Assembly (NCBI GenBank): GCA_942493055.1
Contig: OW818680.1
Coordinates: forward strand, 1,426,001 to 1,490,000
DNA from: CAIZQW01 sp942493055
GTDB taxonomy: Bacteria > Verrucomicrobiota > Kiritimatiellia > RFP12 > UBA1067
Reading direction: 5' to 3'
DNA: 64,000 nt
Part shown: positions 33,694 to 44,900 of the stretch, piece by piece
Numbering within the stretch: the stretch's first letter is position 1
How the letters are laid out: the number at the start of each line of letters is the position of its first letter
Notes under the pieces: model-generated
Seen by the model: only the letters and a program-made list of their open reading frames with translations
The model's database searches: none
What the model was told of the DNA's origin: nothing
Program-made: the position numbers and the translations under genes

Positions 33694-35571
33694 ATGAGAA
33701 TCAGAAGCACAGCGTTTGTCTTGATCGGACTGACTTTCATTACCGCCACGCCTATCCAGGCCGTCACGCAATACACCTGGAATGGAGTTGCAAGCTCCGA
33801 CTGGATGGACCCTGGCAGTTGGAACGGTGGTTCCATCGCACCTACAGGTGTCGTCAGTGACACGCGCCTGAATATCAACACCACAACCGGAAAGGAATTG
33901 GTCTACTCCGCTTCGCTGGGAACAACAGTATTCGCGGGAACCGGCAGTAATCCGCGGTCATTAGTCATCGCAAACGGAGGAGGCGTTTCCGGCCAGCTCC
34001 GCATCACAGGCGGCACCTTCGAAGGGCGGGGCTCCAGCGGCTCCTCCCCCTGTGCGGATCTGATCGGGGCATACGGAGGAAAGGGACGACTGATCATCGA
34101 CGGGGGCACCTACCTTCACACCGATGATGTCCCCAGCACCGTGGAAAATGGGGCCGAACTCCAGATCGGGTACAGTACGACGGCTGGAACAAGCGGCGAA
34201 CTGATCGTCAGCAATGGTCTGGCCACCGTGCGCCGCATTCGGATGAACCATGATAACAGCTCCAACGCCTCCAGCATCATCCGGCTCATCGGCGGAACGC
34301 TCGAGACCGCTGCCATCGAATCTGGAGGAGCGAATGGCACCCAGGCCATCTATTTCAACGGGGGAACCTTAAAACCCCTCTATCTCAGCCAGACCGACTG
34401 GATCACCAATACGGTCACGATCCTGATCCAGGACAACGGCGCCATTATTGATACCGGAGATTTCGGAAACGGACTGGCGGCCAGCATCATTTCGGATGGC
34501 ACTTCCTCCGGCAGCCTCATCAAGAAAGGCAACGGCATACTTAAACTTCTCGGCAACAACTCGTATAGCGGCCTCACCATCGTCACCGGCGGCGTGTTGC
34601 GTGCAGCGCATCCGAATGCGCTCGGCAGCACGTCTAGCCCGACCGTAGTCCCCAGCGGCACCCGTCTGGAGTTAAGCGGAGGCATCACCCTGGCTGCAGA
34701 ACCTCTGACCCTCTACGGAAACGGCGGCGGGCTTGGCCTTGGGGCGCTCCTGAGCGTGGAGGGGACCAACACATGGACAGGGCCCATCACCCTCGGCGTC
34801 AGCCAGTCCCGCGTAGGAGCATTCGGTGGGCACCTGATCATCAGCGGGCCAATCGGAGACAACGGAAACTCCTATGACCTCCTGATCCGCCATTCCGGAG
34901 GCAATCTCACAGACACCGTAACGCTGAGCGGCACAAACACCTACGGCGGCAGGACCATCATCTATCAAGGGGTTGTAAAACTCGAAGCCGGAGACAACCG
35001 GCTGCCTGTCGGGTCCGTCCTGCAACTGGGTTATTATGCCACAGGCTATCCACTCACCGGACACTTCGATCTGAACGGGCGGAACCAGGAAGTGGCGGGA
35101 TTGCTCGTCAATGCAACTGTCCCCGGCACACAACCAGAGCTTCGTGCGTCGCAGACAGTGAAAAACGATGCGGAAGCCCCCTCCGTGCTGACGTTGAACA
35201 ACATGGCGGACTACACGTTTACCGGCACCCTGACAGGCAACCTGGGGTTGACAAAAAAGGGTAGCGGAGCCTTTACCCTCTCAGCAACAAATACGCACAG
35301 CGGCGCGACCTGCGTCTCCAACGGCGTCCTCCGTCTGACGCATCCAGAGTGTCTCTCAGCAGGCACCGCTGTCATGTTTTCAACAACAGCCGGCGCGACC
35401 CTCCACCTCAACTTCACGGGCACTAACACGGTCAGGAGCCTGACGGTGGATGGACAACGCAAATACAAAAACAAGGTTTATAACGCATCCAACCTGCCAG
35501 GCATTATCACCGGGGATGGATGTCTGCTGACGGTGGAAGGCATACAAGGAACGCACATCCTATTTCGCTGA
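33694..35571 (+). CDS. autotransporter-associated beta-strand repeat protein (paralog 1)
   Basis: This 625-residue exported protein has a signal peptide (about 1-23). Residues ~100-610 are repeats predicted to form a parallel beta helix, with motifs such as LTKKGSGAFTLSATNTHSG and ELIVSNGLATVRRI. No C-terminal beta-barrel and no PEP-CTERM signal are visible, so the anchoring mode is unknown. AAGGAG five bases before the ATG is a strong ribosome-binding site. It is a close paralog of 39799-41985, the pair flanking a 1385-residue SGNH/FAD protein. A surface glycan-binding or structural role is plausible. Confidence 0.88.
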   Translation: MRIRSTAFVLIGLTFITATPIQAVTQYTWNGVASSDWMDPGSWNGGSIAPTGVVSDTRLNINTTTGKELVYSASLGTTVFAGTGSNPRSLVIANGGGVSGQLRITGGTFEGRGSSGSSPCADLIGAYGGKGRLIIDGGTYLHTDDVPSTVENGAELQIGYSTTAGTSGELIVSNGLATVRRIRMNHDNSSNASSIIRLIGGTLETAAIESGGANGTQAIYFNGGTLKPLYLSQTDWITNTVTILIQDNGAIIDTGDFGNGLAASIISDGTSSGSLIKKGNGILKLLGNNSYSGLTIVTGGVLRAAHPNALGSTSSPTVVPSGTRLELSGGITLAAEPLTLYGNGGGLGLGALLSVEGTNTWTGPITLGVSQSRVGAFGGHLIISGPIGDNGNSYDLLIRHSGGNLTDTVTLSGTNTYGGRTIIYQGVVKLEAGDNRLPVGSVLQLGYYATGYPLTGHFDLNGRNQEVAGLLVNATVPGTQPELRASQTVKNDAEAPSVLTLNNMADYTFTGTLTGNLGLTKKGSGAFTLSATNTHSGATCVSNGVLRLTHPECLSAGTAVMFSTTAGATLHLNFTGTNTVRSLTVDGQRKYKNKVYNASNLPGIITGDGCLLTVEGIQGTHILFR

Positions 35572-35607
35572 TGTGCTGTCAGCCGAATAAGGGCAAGGGA
35601 TGATTAA

Positions 35608-38600
35608 ATGGTATTAAGCAGAAAACATATCTTTTGGATGGTCGCACTCGCAGGGGCTGGACTTGCGCAGCTTGCTGCAAAGGCAGACGACCGTATTTTT
35701 TTTGAGTCCTCCGGTGACTACGTGAATAACTTTCGGCATCTTGCTGGCAGCGGAACAGCTGCCCAGACCGATCCCACAGTTGGGGAACCTGATAATGACA
35801 CGGTGCGACTGAGCAACAACGGATTCACCGTCACCTACGACGCAACACCCGGCGACAACACAGCCACGCGCAACCTCTTCACGGTCCCGTTCTCGGTGGT
35901 CGCTGATATCCGGTTCGGCACCTTCAACAATTCGTATGGTGTCTACTTCATCAGCCCCGAGAGCGAGGCGCAAGCCTGTCTAGCGCTCTTCAATGTCGAA
36001 GCGTCTGGAGCCTCTGACCAGTTCCGCTTTTCCACGGACGGCAACCCGCTGACCTCCGGTGCCGGTACGCTCATACAAACCGCACTCATTGAATCAGGTG
36101 TAACAACCAACGGAAAATTGAACCGCATCGAGATCGGGTATGGCGTCAATGCGCAGAATCTGCCGGTACTCTCGATCTGGGCAGGGATAGGGAGTTCCAG
36201 CCTGGTGCTGACCGGCCAGCTCGCCTCTGCCGCTGCAGGGGTCGGACTGCGCTTCAGTCCGCGTTCACTGAATGACATGGATTTCGATAACCTCGCTTTG
36301 CGTCCCGTGCCGCCTGTCTGGGCGCCGCCTGCAAACCAGTCTGGCTCGCGCCTCGTACGCCGCCTCGCCGCGGGCGAGCCGCAGAAGGTGGTCGTCTATG
36401 GGACTAGCCTGACCGCTGGCGGGATCTGGCCAAGTCAGATGCAGTCCTGGCTCACCAACACCTACGCAGGGGCGCTGACGCTCATCAACAGCGGCCTCAG
36501 CGGAAAGAACTCGAAATACGGACTGGAGCAACTCAGCTCTAAAGTCCTCGCGTATAAACCAGACACCGTCTTTATTGAATTCGGCATGAACGACGCCTTT
36601 ACAAACTACACAGGCGCGGACGTACTCTACAACATCTCTGTCGGACAGGCGCGGTCCAACCTGCTGGCCATGATCGACCAGATCCTCGCGAACCGCCCGG
36701 ACACGGAGATCATCCTCCAGACCATGAATCCTGCATGGGATTCGTCTGGCGGCAGCGGAACCTCCGTCACCGTGCGCCCGGAACTGCCTGAGTGCTACCA
36801 GACCTATCGCGACGTTGCAACCGAACGAGGCTTGTTATTGATCGACCACTACCCCGCCTGGAAGACCCTGCAACTCACCGACCCCGCGACGTTCCGCTCC
36901 TACGTGAGCGACGGCACCCATCCCAACGCAGCAGGCTATACGACAGCTGCGATGCCCCTGTTGAAGCAGCGGCTGATCGGCGAAGTCAGCACGATTTCAA
37001 CAAACCAAACACGCCTAACAAGGCTGGATGCGGATATCTGCGTCTACGGCGGCACCTCCGCTGGCGTAGCGGCAGCCATACAGGCTGCGCGCCAAGGCAA
37101 GACCTGTGTGCTCGTCTCACCCGATCTCCATTTCGGCGGTCTTACAAGCGGCGGGCTCGGTTGGACAGACCTCGGCTCAGACACCGCGGTCATCGGCGGC
37201 CTCGCCCGGGAGTTCTACAAGCGCGTCTATCTGACGTACCTCGACGCAACCACATGGGTGCACGAGACACGGGCGGCATACATCTCACGCTCCTCGATCG
37301 ATCCGAGCGATGCCACCCGCCAGATGTACACCTTCGAGCCCAAGGTGACCCAACGACTCTTCCGGGAGATGCTGGCCGAGTCAGGGGTGACTGTCCTGCC
37401 CGGCCGGTTGCACCGCAACGGACAGGGCGTGGCAAAGGACGGCACCACGATCCGCGAAATTTACACCGACGATGGCCATTTCCTGGTTCGGGCCAAGATG
37501 TTCATCGACGCCACCTACGAGGGTGACTTGCTGGCGGAAGCGGGCGTGAGTTACACAGTCGGACGCGAGGCCAACGCCCTGTACGGTGAAACGATCAATG
37601 GCATCCAGACCGCGCGCGCGACCGGCAATCAACTGGTCACCGGTATCGACCCCTACGTCATTTCGGGGAACCCAGCCAGCGGACGCCTGCCCTTTGTCGA
37701 AGCGACCGCCGGAGGGGCGGACGGTGCGGGCGACGGACGTCTGCAGGCGTATTGTTACCGCATGTGCCTGACTGATGTTGCAACCAACCGCGTAATGATC
37801 GCGCAACCTGCGGGCTATCAGGAGTCGGATTTTGAACTGCTATTCCGCACCATCGAAGCCGGGCAGACCACGCGCTTCTTTAAAACTTCCCCCATGCCGA
37901 ACCGGAAGACTGACTCGAACAATGACAATGGCTTTTCTACGGATTTCATTGGTGGAAACTATAATCTGCTTGAGGGCTGGAACTATGCAGAGGCTGATTA
38001 CGCGCGGCGTGAACAGGTACAAGCCGCACACCGCTACTACCAGCAGGGGTTCCTCTGGTCACTGCAAAACCACTCGCGCGTGCCAGTTGCAATCCGTTCC
38101 GCGTGGTCTTCGTGGGGGCTGCCCCTGGATGAGTTTGACGAGACGGGCCACTGGTCCTTCCAACTCTATGTGCGGGAGGCGAGGCGGATGGTTTCGGACC
38201 TCGTTATCACCCAGCATCATGTGAATCAGACAACAGGTTATGTTGCAGAGGACCCCGTTGGCATGGCTGTCTATACCATGGATTCCCACCACGTCCAGCG
38301 CCATGTCTCCTCCTCTGGTTACGTGCGGAACGAGGGGGATGTCCAGGTCGCGCCCGCGAACGGCGCGTATGGCATCAGTTACCGTGCTATCGTGCCAACA
38401 GCATCGGAGGTCTCCAATCTACTCGTCCCAGTCTGCCTGAGCGCCTCGCACATCGCCTACGGCTCCATCCGTATGGAGCCCGTCTTCATGGTGTTAGGCC
38501 AGTCGGCGGCGGCGGCAGCGGCACAGGCCATTGATGATGGCGTGTCAGTCCAACAGGTGAATTATGCGAAACTTAAACCCCAACTGGATGCTGTTGGCCA

Positions 38601-39765
38601 GGTGCTCTCCAAAATAACGACAACCAGCAGCGCCGATGTGATCGTCGACAACACGGACGCCTCGGGCGTGACGGTTGAAGGATCATGGATTGTCAGTTCT
38701 TCCACAGACGGCTACTGGGGCTCCAACTACCTGCATGACGGCGATGCGAATAAGGGGCTGAGCGCTGTCACCTTCATCCCGGCCCTCCCTGCAAGCAGGG
38801 ATTACGACGTCTACGTGCGCTGGACTGCCTACGCGAACCGTGCAACAAACGCGCTGGTGCTCGTCGTGCATCCTGCGGGAACAAACTCCTTTCGTGTGAA
38901 TCAGCAGATCAATAACGGGACGTGGGTGAAACTGCTGACCACGAACTTTGCAGCCGGCGCTTTTGGAAAAGTAATCATTCGCAATGACAACTCTTCCGGT
39001 TATGTCGTTGCCGATGCTGTCCGCTTCTCTACAGAGCGCCCGTCTGTCAGTCTCGTGGTCCCTGACCCTGTGGCTTCGGAAGCCGCCTCCGACACGGCCC
39101 GCGTGCTCGTGATGCGAAGCGGATCAACTGCCCTGCCGCTGACCGTCTACTATTCGACAGCCGGAACAGCAACTGCGAATGCGGATTATGAGTCGCTCCC
39201 AGGAAGCGTCACGCTTCCAGCAGGTGCGACATCCGCGTCACTGATCGCGCGCCCCTACGCAGACGCGCTCGCAGAGGGTGACGAGCATGTCACGATCTCG
39301 CTGACTGCCAATAGCGCTTACGATCTCGCCCTGCCCTCTTCAGCGGTTGTTACGATCCTTGACCGGCGCTTTGATGACTGGCGTCACGCACGCTTTACAC
39401 CCTCCCAACTCGAGAACGCTTCTGTCTCCGGCGACACCGCTGACCCCGACGGTGACAGGCTCAGTAACGCCGAAGAGTACGCCTTCGGCTCCAATCCCTG
39501 GCTGCCGGATGCCGCCGCAGTTGCACCATACGGTCGACTCGTTCAATATCTAGACGGCGAGGCATGGTTCAGAATTGAATATCTCAAGGAAGTGACCGAA
39601 GCCACCTGCACTGTCAAGCGGACAACCTCGCTCACAGCCCCCGACTGGACAACAGAGGGCGTATCCGAAGAATTTTATCTGCCATCAGTCAACCGCTTCG
39701 CACGCGAGGTTCTTGCAGGGGAATTTTATCCTGTGCAGTTCCTACGTCTTGTGGTAGATTTTTGA
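35608..39765 (+). CDS. multidomain SGNH hydrolase / FAD-dependent oxidoreductase / Calx-beta protein
   Basis: This 1385-residue exported protein has: a signal peptide (~1-27); a concanavalin-like beta sandwich (~30-230); an SGNH esterase with nucleophile S267 (VYGTSLTAGG), GMNDA, and D435/H438 (SDGTHPNAAGY); a FAD-dependent oxidoreductase of the xanthan-lyase-associated type (~474-1000, DADICVYGGTSAGVAAAIQAA); a golvesin-like domain (~1010-1150); a Calx-beta domain (~1155-1255); and a DPDGDRLSNAEEYAFGSNP calcium-type linker near the C-terminus. Such combinations suggest extracellular deacetylation plus sugar oxidation. A gene-fusion error is unlikely because the frame is open throughout. It is flanked by two paralogous beta-strand repeat genes on the same strand. 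Confidence 0.85.
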   Translation: MVLSRKHIFWMVALAGAGLAQLAAKADDRIFFESSGDYVNNFRHLAGSGTAAQTDPTVGEPDNDTVRLSNNGFTVTYDATPGDNTATRNLFTVPFSVVADIRFGTFNNSYGVYFISPESEAQACLALFNVEASGASDQFRFSTDGNPLTSGAGTLIQTALIESGVTTNGKLNRIEIGYGVNAQNLPVLSIWAGIGSSSLVLTGQLASAAAGVGLRFSPRSLNDMDFDNLALRPVPPVWAPPANQSGSRLVRRLAAGEPQKVVVYGTSLTAGGIWPSQMQSWLTNTYAGALTLINSGLSGKNSKYGLEQLSSKVLAYKPDTVFIEFGMNDAFTNYTGADVLYNISVGQARSNLLAMIDQILANRPDTEIILQTMNPAWDSSGGSGTSVTVRPELPECYQTYRDVATERGLLLIDHYPAWKTLQLTDPATFRSYVSDGTHPNAAGYTTAAMPLLKQRLIGEVSTISTNQTRLTRLDADICVYGGTSAGVAAAIQAARQGKTCVLVSPDLHFGGLTSGGLGWTDLGSDTAVIGGLAREFYKRVYLTYLDATTWVHETRAAYISRSSIDPSDATRQMYTFEPKVTQRLFREMLAESGVTVLPGRLHRNGQGVAKDGTTIREIYTDDGHFLVRAKMFIDATYEGDLLAEAGVSYTVGREANALYGETINGIQTARATGNQLVTGIDPYVISGNPASGRLPFVEATAGGADGAGDGRLQAYCYRMCLTDVATNRVMIAQPAGYQESDFELLFRTIEAGQTTRFFKTSPMPNRKTDSNNDNGFSTDFIGGNYNLLEGWNYAEADYARREQVQAAHRYYQQGFLWSLQNHSRVPVAIRSAWSSWGLPLDEFDETGHWSFQLYVREARRMVSDLVITQHHVNQTTGYVAEDPVGMAVYTMDSHHVQRHVSSSGYVRNEGDVQVAPANGAYGISYRAIVPTASEVSNLLVPVCLSASHIAYGSIRMEPVFMVLGQSAAAAAAQAIDDGVSVQQVNYAKLKPQLDAVGQVLSKITTTSSADVIVDNTDASGVTVEGSWIVSSSTDGYWGSNYLHDGDANKGLSAVTFIPALPASRDYDVYVRWTAYANRATNALVLVVHPAGTNSFRVNQQINNGTWVKLLTTNFAAGAFGKVIIRNDNSSGYVVADAVRFSTERPSVSLVVPDPVASEAASDTARVLVMRSGSTALPLTVYYSTAGTATANADYESLPGSVTLPAGATSASLIARPYADALAEGDEHVTISLTANSAYDLALPSSAVVTILDRRFDDWRHARFTPSQLENASVSGDTADPDGDRLSNAEEYAFGSNPWLPDAAAVAPYGRLVQYLDGEAWFRIEYLKEVTEATCTVKRTTSLTAPDWTTEGVSEEFYLPSVNRFAREVLAGEFYPVQFLRLVVDF

Positions 39766-39798
39766 CTTGAACCTGGAGCCTAGAACAAGGAGATGAAC

Positions 39799-41985
39799 AT
39801 GAACATTAGAAGCTTACGACTTGTATCAATAGCATTGCTTACCCTGACAGCTTACCCAGCGCTGGCCCTAACCACATACCAATGGAAGGGTACAGTGAAT
39901 TCAGACTGGATGACCACCAACAACTGGTACACCCCCTACATACCCGCACCGACGGGCATCGTCAGCAATACGCGCATGGAAGTCCTCAATACCGTCAACA
40001 AAGAGCTGATCTATGACGCCAGCATGGGGACGACCGTGTTCGCGGGAACAGGAACCAATCCTCGTTCAGTAATGGTCGGATTTGCATCTTCCGGCCAATT
40101 GCGCATCACCGGCGGCATCTTGGAGGGACGAGGAACTGCCATATCTGGAGCATCGGACCTGATCGGGGGCAACAGTGCCACCGGAAGGCTGATCATCGAC
40201 GGAGGCACCTATTTACGAACCAACGACGTTCCAATCACTGCGGATAGCGGAGCTGAACTGGTCATTGGATATAACTCCTTGGTCAACACGTTTGGCGAGT
40301 TGATTATGAGCAACGGTCTTGCAAACGTGCGACACATCCGGCTAAACCACCATAACAGTCTCAACGTTTCCTCCATCATCCGTCTGGATGGAGGCACGCT
40401 CGAAACGTATGCCATACGAGCAGACAACACAAACGGAACCCGAGCCATCTACTTCAATGGCGGCACACTGCGGGCTGGCTTCGGAGACCAGCCTGATTGG
40501 ATATCAACCCCGATCAGCACCTGGGTACAGAACAACGGTGCTCTCTTTGATACTGCTGGTTACACTTATGCGCTCTCGGCTCACCTGACACCCGACGGCG
40601 CTTCCACAGGGGGTCTCGTCAAGAACGGAAACGGTTTGTTGAAGCTGAGCGGAACGAACACCTATACAGGCACAACAACGATCAATAGTGGAACGTTGCA
40701 AGTGACCCGGCCCGTCTCTCTGGCAGGATTTTCAACCCCCGGAAAACTGAGTGTCGCCCCGGGAGCGACCCTCCATCTCAACATCAGCACGTCTAACGAG
40801 TGGAGCAACGCAGAGCTTGACAACCTGCTGCTCAACAATGGCAGTGGTTTTTCAATCGGGGCAAGCCTCGGCTTCGATACAAGTAACGGCAATGCGACAA
40901 ACAGCAGCAACATTGCCTCAGAGAACATAAACGTATTGAAATTAGGAGGGAATATCCTCTTGCTAAACGGCGTCAACACCTACACAGGGCTGACCACTGT
41001 TGCAAGTGGTGTCGTGCGCATTGAGCATGGAAACGCACTCGGCACCACCGCGAGCGGGACGGTTGTGGCGAACGGGACACGGGTGGAGATGGATGGCGGC
41101 TTCACTGTCAGCGGAGAGGCCTTGACCATCAGCGGCACCGGGGGTGGCGACAGCCTTGGGGCGCTCTTGAGTGTCTCGGGCACAAATACCTGGGATGGTC
41201 CCATCACGTTGGGGGCAGATCAATCCAGAGTTGGAGCCAACGGCGGTCACCTGGTTGTCAAGGGCCCTATCGGAGACAACGGCAATAACTACAGCATGAT
41301 CATCCGAAATTTCAATGGCAACCTGACGGACACCGTAACCTTGAGCGGAGCCAACACGTATGGCGGGAAGACCATGTTCTATCAAGGGGCTATAAAGCTC
41401 GATGGTGGAAATAACCGGCTTCCCATCGGGACGCTCCTGCAACTGGGGTACTATGTCGGCGGCTATTCACTCATTGCCCAGTTGGATCTCAACGGTTGCA
41501 ATCAAGAGGTTGCCGGGTTTGAGGTCCACACCACGGTGACGACCGAATCATTGCGCGCCCAGCAGATCGTTAGAAACGACGCTGAAACGGCTTCTGTCCT
41601 CACGCTGAACAACACAGCAGACTACACCTTCGCCGGTAGGCTGATGGGCAATCTAGGATTAACCAAGAAGGGTGCGGGCATGTTCACGCTCTCCAGCACC
41701 AACACCTACAGCGGCGTGACAGTGGTCTCGAACGGAACCCTGCGCCTGACACGCAGCGACTGCCTCTCCACAAGTGCGCCTATCTCGATTGATACATCCG
41801 CAAGTGCAAAGGTTGATCTTGCGTTCACCGGCACCCAGACTGTCAGTACGTTCTCCGTGGATGGGAAAGTGCTCTTCAGGAACTTCGTCTATAACGCAGC
41901 CAACCTTCCAACCGCACTCAGCGGCACAGGAAATCTACGCACAACTTCTGGACCTATTCTTGGCGCGCTGGTCCAGTTCTTCTAA
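39799..41985 (+). CDS. autotransporter-associated beta-strand repeat protein (paralog 2)
   Basis: This 728-residue exported protein is closely related to 33694-35571 over most of its length. Compare NTYGGKTMFYQGAIKLDGG here with NTYGGRTIIYQGVVKLEAG there. It carries an extra segment of about 100 residues (KLSVAPGATLHLNISTSN...) in the middle. The signal peptide ends near ALALTT. AAGGAG directly abuts the first ATG at 39793, so the second ATG at 39799, six bases away, is the likelier start. No barrel or sorting signal is seen at the C-terminus (GALVQFF). The duplication around the SGNH/FAD gene suggests a co-evolved extracellular module. Confidence 0.88.
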   Translation: MNIRSLRLVSIALLTLTAYPALALTTYQWKGTVNSDWMTTNNWYTPYIPAPTGIVSNTRMEVLNTVNKELIYDASMGTTVFAGTGTNPRSVMVGFASSGQLRITGGILEGRGTAISGASDLIGGNSATGRLIIDGGTYLRTNDVPITADSGAELVIGYNSLVNTFGELIMSNGLANVRHIRLNHHNSLNVSSIIRLDGGTLETYAIRADNTNGTRAIYFNGGTLRAGFGDQPDWISTPISTWVQNNGALFDTAGYTYALSAHLTPDGASTGGLVKNGNGLLKLSGTNTYTGTTTINSGTLQVTRPVSLAGFSTPGKLSVAPGATLHLNISTSNEWSNAELDNLLLNNGSGFSIGASLGFDTSNGNATNSSNIASENINVLKLGGNILLLNGVNTYTGLTTVASGVVRIEHGNALGTTASGTVVANGTRVEMDGGFTVSGEALTISGTGGGDSLGALLSVSGTNTWDGPITLGADQSRVGANGGHLVVKGPIGDNGNNYSMIIRNFNGNLTDTVTLSGANTYGGKTMFYQGAIKLDGGNNRLPIGTLLQLGYYVGGYSLIAQLDLNGCNQEVAGFEVHTTVTTESLRAQQIVRNDAETASVLTLNNTADYTFAGRLMGNLGLTKKGAGMFTLSSTNTYSGVTVVSNGTLRLTRSDCLSTSAPISIDTSASAKVDLAFTGTQTVSTFSVDGKVLFRNFVYNAANLPTALSGTGNLRTTSGPILGALVQFF

Positions 41986-41990
41986 GAGGC

Positions 41991-44900
41991 TTACCTCATC
42001 ATCAACTCACCGAGTGGACATTCCGCTTTGTAATGTCCGGAACCGATTGTGAAGGTCATGCGTCCTCGGAGGGATTCTGCTTTTATTGCATCTGCAAAGA
42101 CAACGCCCTTCGTGTCCGGCTTGACTGGCAGGCAGACGATTGCAGTGGTATTGACCGGCACATCAATGTCCAGGCGGAACATGCCGTTATCTTTTTTCCA
42201 TGAAACACGAATGAGTCCGTAGGGCGAGTCGTGTTGCGCTTTAACCCACTCAAGCCCTTGCACAGGCACAGGGGCAATAACAAGCTGCTTAAAGGCAATC
42301 GTTCGGGGGTTGTTTTTGGAGGCGACCGCGCAGACCGTATCGGCCAAGCGAATGCCAGCCAGGGTTTGATACCACCAGGCGGAGACATCGCCGAACATGA
42401 TATGGTTGCGCGATGCTCCGTCACCCCAGTCTTCCCATAAAGTTGTTGCCCCGCGACGGATCCAGGCCCCATACGATTTCTTGTCGTCCTTGGTCGCCAT
42501 GGCAAAGGCCAAGTCGCTGCGTCCGGCTTCGCTCAGCGAGCGGAAAATGTATTTTGACCCCAGGATGCCAAAGTCAGGATAAGCCTGATTCTTTTCCACA
42601 ACCTCCGCGAGCTTTGTCTCCACCTTTGCACGCTCAGCAGCAGGGACAAAGCCTTGATGCAACGCGCAGCTCTGCGCGGTCTGGCTCCCGATGGAATAGA
42701 CGCCCTCGCCCTTATAGAGCTTCTGATTATAGGCCCCCTTAATCTGTTCGGCTAACGCGGCATACTTCTTTGCATCTTCTGCTTTGCCTAACGCTTCAGC
42801 CGCACGGGCCAGAATCTGGACATCAAGATAATAGTAGCCCGTGGAGGTCACCTCTGTCGGCGTCTTGGTCTCAACAGGCGTCCAGTCGCTCAACCCATGC
42901 GAGGCAATATAATCCTTTGCCCGGGAGCCCATATACTCTACATATTTAGCCATGGCTGGATAGGCCTTCTCCAAGAGGCGCATGTCGCCTTGATAGACAT
43001 AGAGCGTCCAGGGGATGATCACCAACGCACTGTCCCACGCGGGTCCGTTGCCCCACTCGTAGCCCCAGCCGCTGGTGGGCACAATCGCCGCCACATTGCC
43101 ATCCGGGCGCTGTTCATCCATCATGTCCTGGATCCACTTCTCATACGCCGCTGTATTCTGGAAATTGTACATGGCCAGTTCAGCCGCCAGATGCGCATCG
43201 CCGGTCCAGCCATTTTTTTCACGGTGCGGACAGTCTGTGGGATAGCCGTTTGCGAAGTTACTGCGGTACGCCCAGACGATGGCCTCCTGAAGTTTGTTGA
43301 TGAGTTCATGGCTGCAGGTAAAGGAGCCCGAAGACTTAAAGTCGGTCTGCACGACGCAGGCTACTACATCCTCAACTGAAAGCGTGTGCAGCCCGCTGAT
43401 CTCCGCGTACTGGAACCCATTATACGTGAAGCGCGGTTCGTACGTTTGCTTCGCTGCACCATCGCACACAAAGCGGTCCACTTGGAAACCGCCCCCTGGA
43501 AGCAGCAGGCTTGAGGCCGGATACCGGAAATGCGCATTCAACGGCTTGATATCGACACGTCCATCTGCGGCCTGACGTTCGCCGTAGCGGATGGTCAGCA
43601 CGTCGCCGCGCCCCTGCCCTTTGATACTCAGACGGATCCAGCCCGCCATGTTCTGTCCGAAATCAACACCCCAGACACCGTCGGCGATCTTGCGGACGGC
43701 TTTGGGCTTGATCTCCTGCACAATCACCGAGGGCGGCAAGGCCTCTGCGACCAGCTTTCCGCCAGGACCCGGCACCTCTTCAGCCATGATCACGGTCTTT
43801 GACAGATCCAGTGATTTGTCGGGTTGCAGGCCGATCACTTCGCCTTCACGGATGCAATCGAAGCCAAGCGGACTGGCCACTTGACGCCAGCTCTTATCCG
43901 TGCAGACCAGCTCCTTCGTCCCATCCGCATAGACCAATTCCAACTGCGCGATCATCCGCGGAAAATTACGCCACGGCGCATTGTCAAAATTCCAGACTGC
44001 AACCGCGCGCACATCGTACCAGCCATGGCCGAGAAGGACATTCAACAGATTGTCGCCAACCTTCAGTTGCTGTGTCAGATCATACGTTGAATAGAGCACA
44101 CGCGTATCAAACTTTGTGGGGACAGGGTCCAGCACCTTCTTGCCGATCCGGAGGCCATTAAGACTCGCCTCATAGAAGCCGACACCTGTGATATGCAAGG
44201 TGGCCTCCGCAAGATTCTTTTTCACCGTGAACGCCTTTTCAAAGGCAGGCGAAACAGCTTCGATCCGGCGCTCGATTTTGCCATGGGGCGTTGCATCAAT
44301 ATCAGCTGTCTTCGTAACCTGCGACCAGCTTGTGTCCGTGACCATTGAAGCGCCATCTGGAAAACGTAACGCCGCAATAAATCCGGCATGCCCCCCTTTT
44401 TTACTTTGAACAACAGCCGTGATCTTATTTTCACCGGGCTTGACCAGTGATGTCACGTCTACAAAGCGCATCTGCTTCGGGCTATTCAGATGCCCCCAGG
44501 TCTTGACAGCCTCTTTCCCGTTGATTTGCACATCGAATGTCTCATCCCCGGCTAATGCGAGCAATGCAACTTTGCCTGCCGGGATCGCGGGCGCGTTAAA
44601 GACCTTTTCAAAGCTCCCTTTCTTGGCGTTTGCGCCATAAATCCATTTCGCGCCAGCCATATCAAAGTCAGGACGCGTGACTTCATTCGCTCCGATCCAC
44701 TTGGCATTCCAGTCGTCCGGCTTGACGAGTCCCATGACCCAGGTTGCCGGGATACTCCATGCGGAGGGCGTCTCATCGCCCGGTGTCCAGACACGGACGC
44801 GCCAGGCATAGCGGCCAGAACTCACAAGAGGCGCACCGGCATAGACGACATTCAGCGACTGAGCAGAAAGCACTTTGCCTGAATCCCAGACAACAGCATG

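Noticed and set aside
33694..41985. Classical autotransporters or PEP-CTERM anchoring for the beta-strand repeat proteins
   Set aside because: No C-terminal barrel domain and no PEP motif with TM segment and basic tail are present in either paralog.
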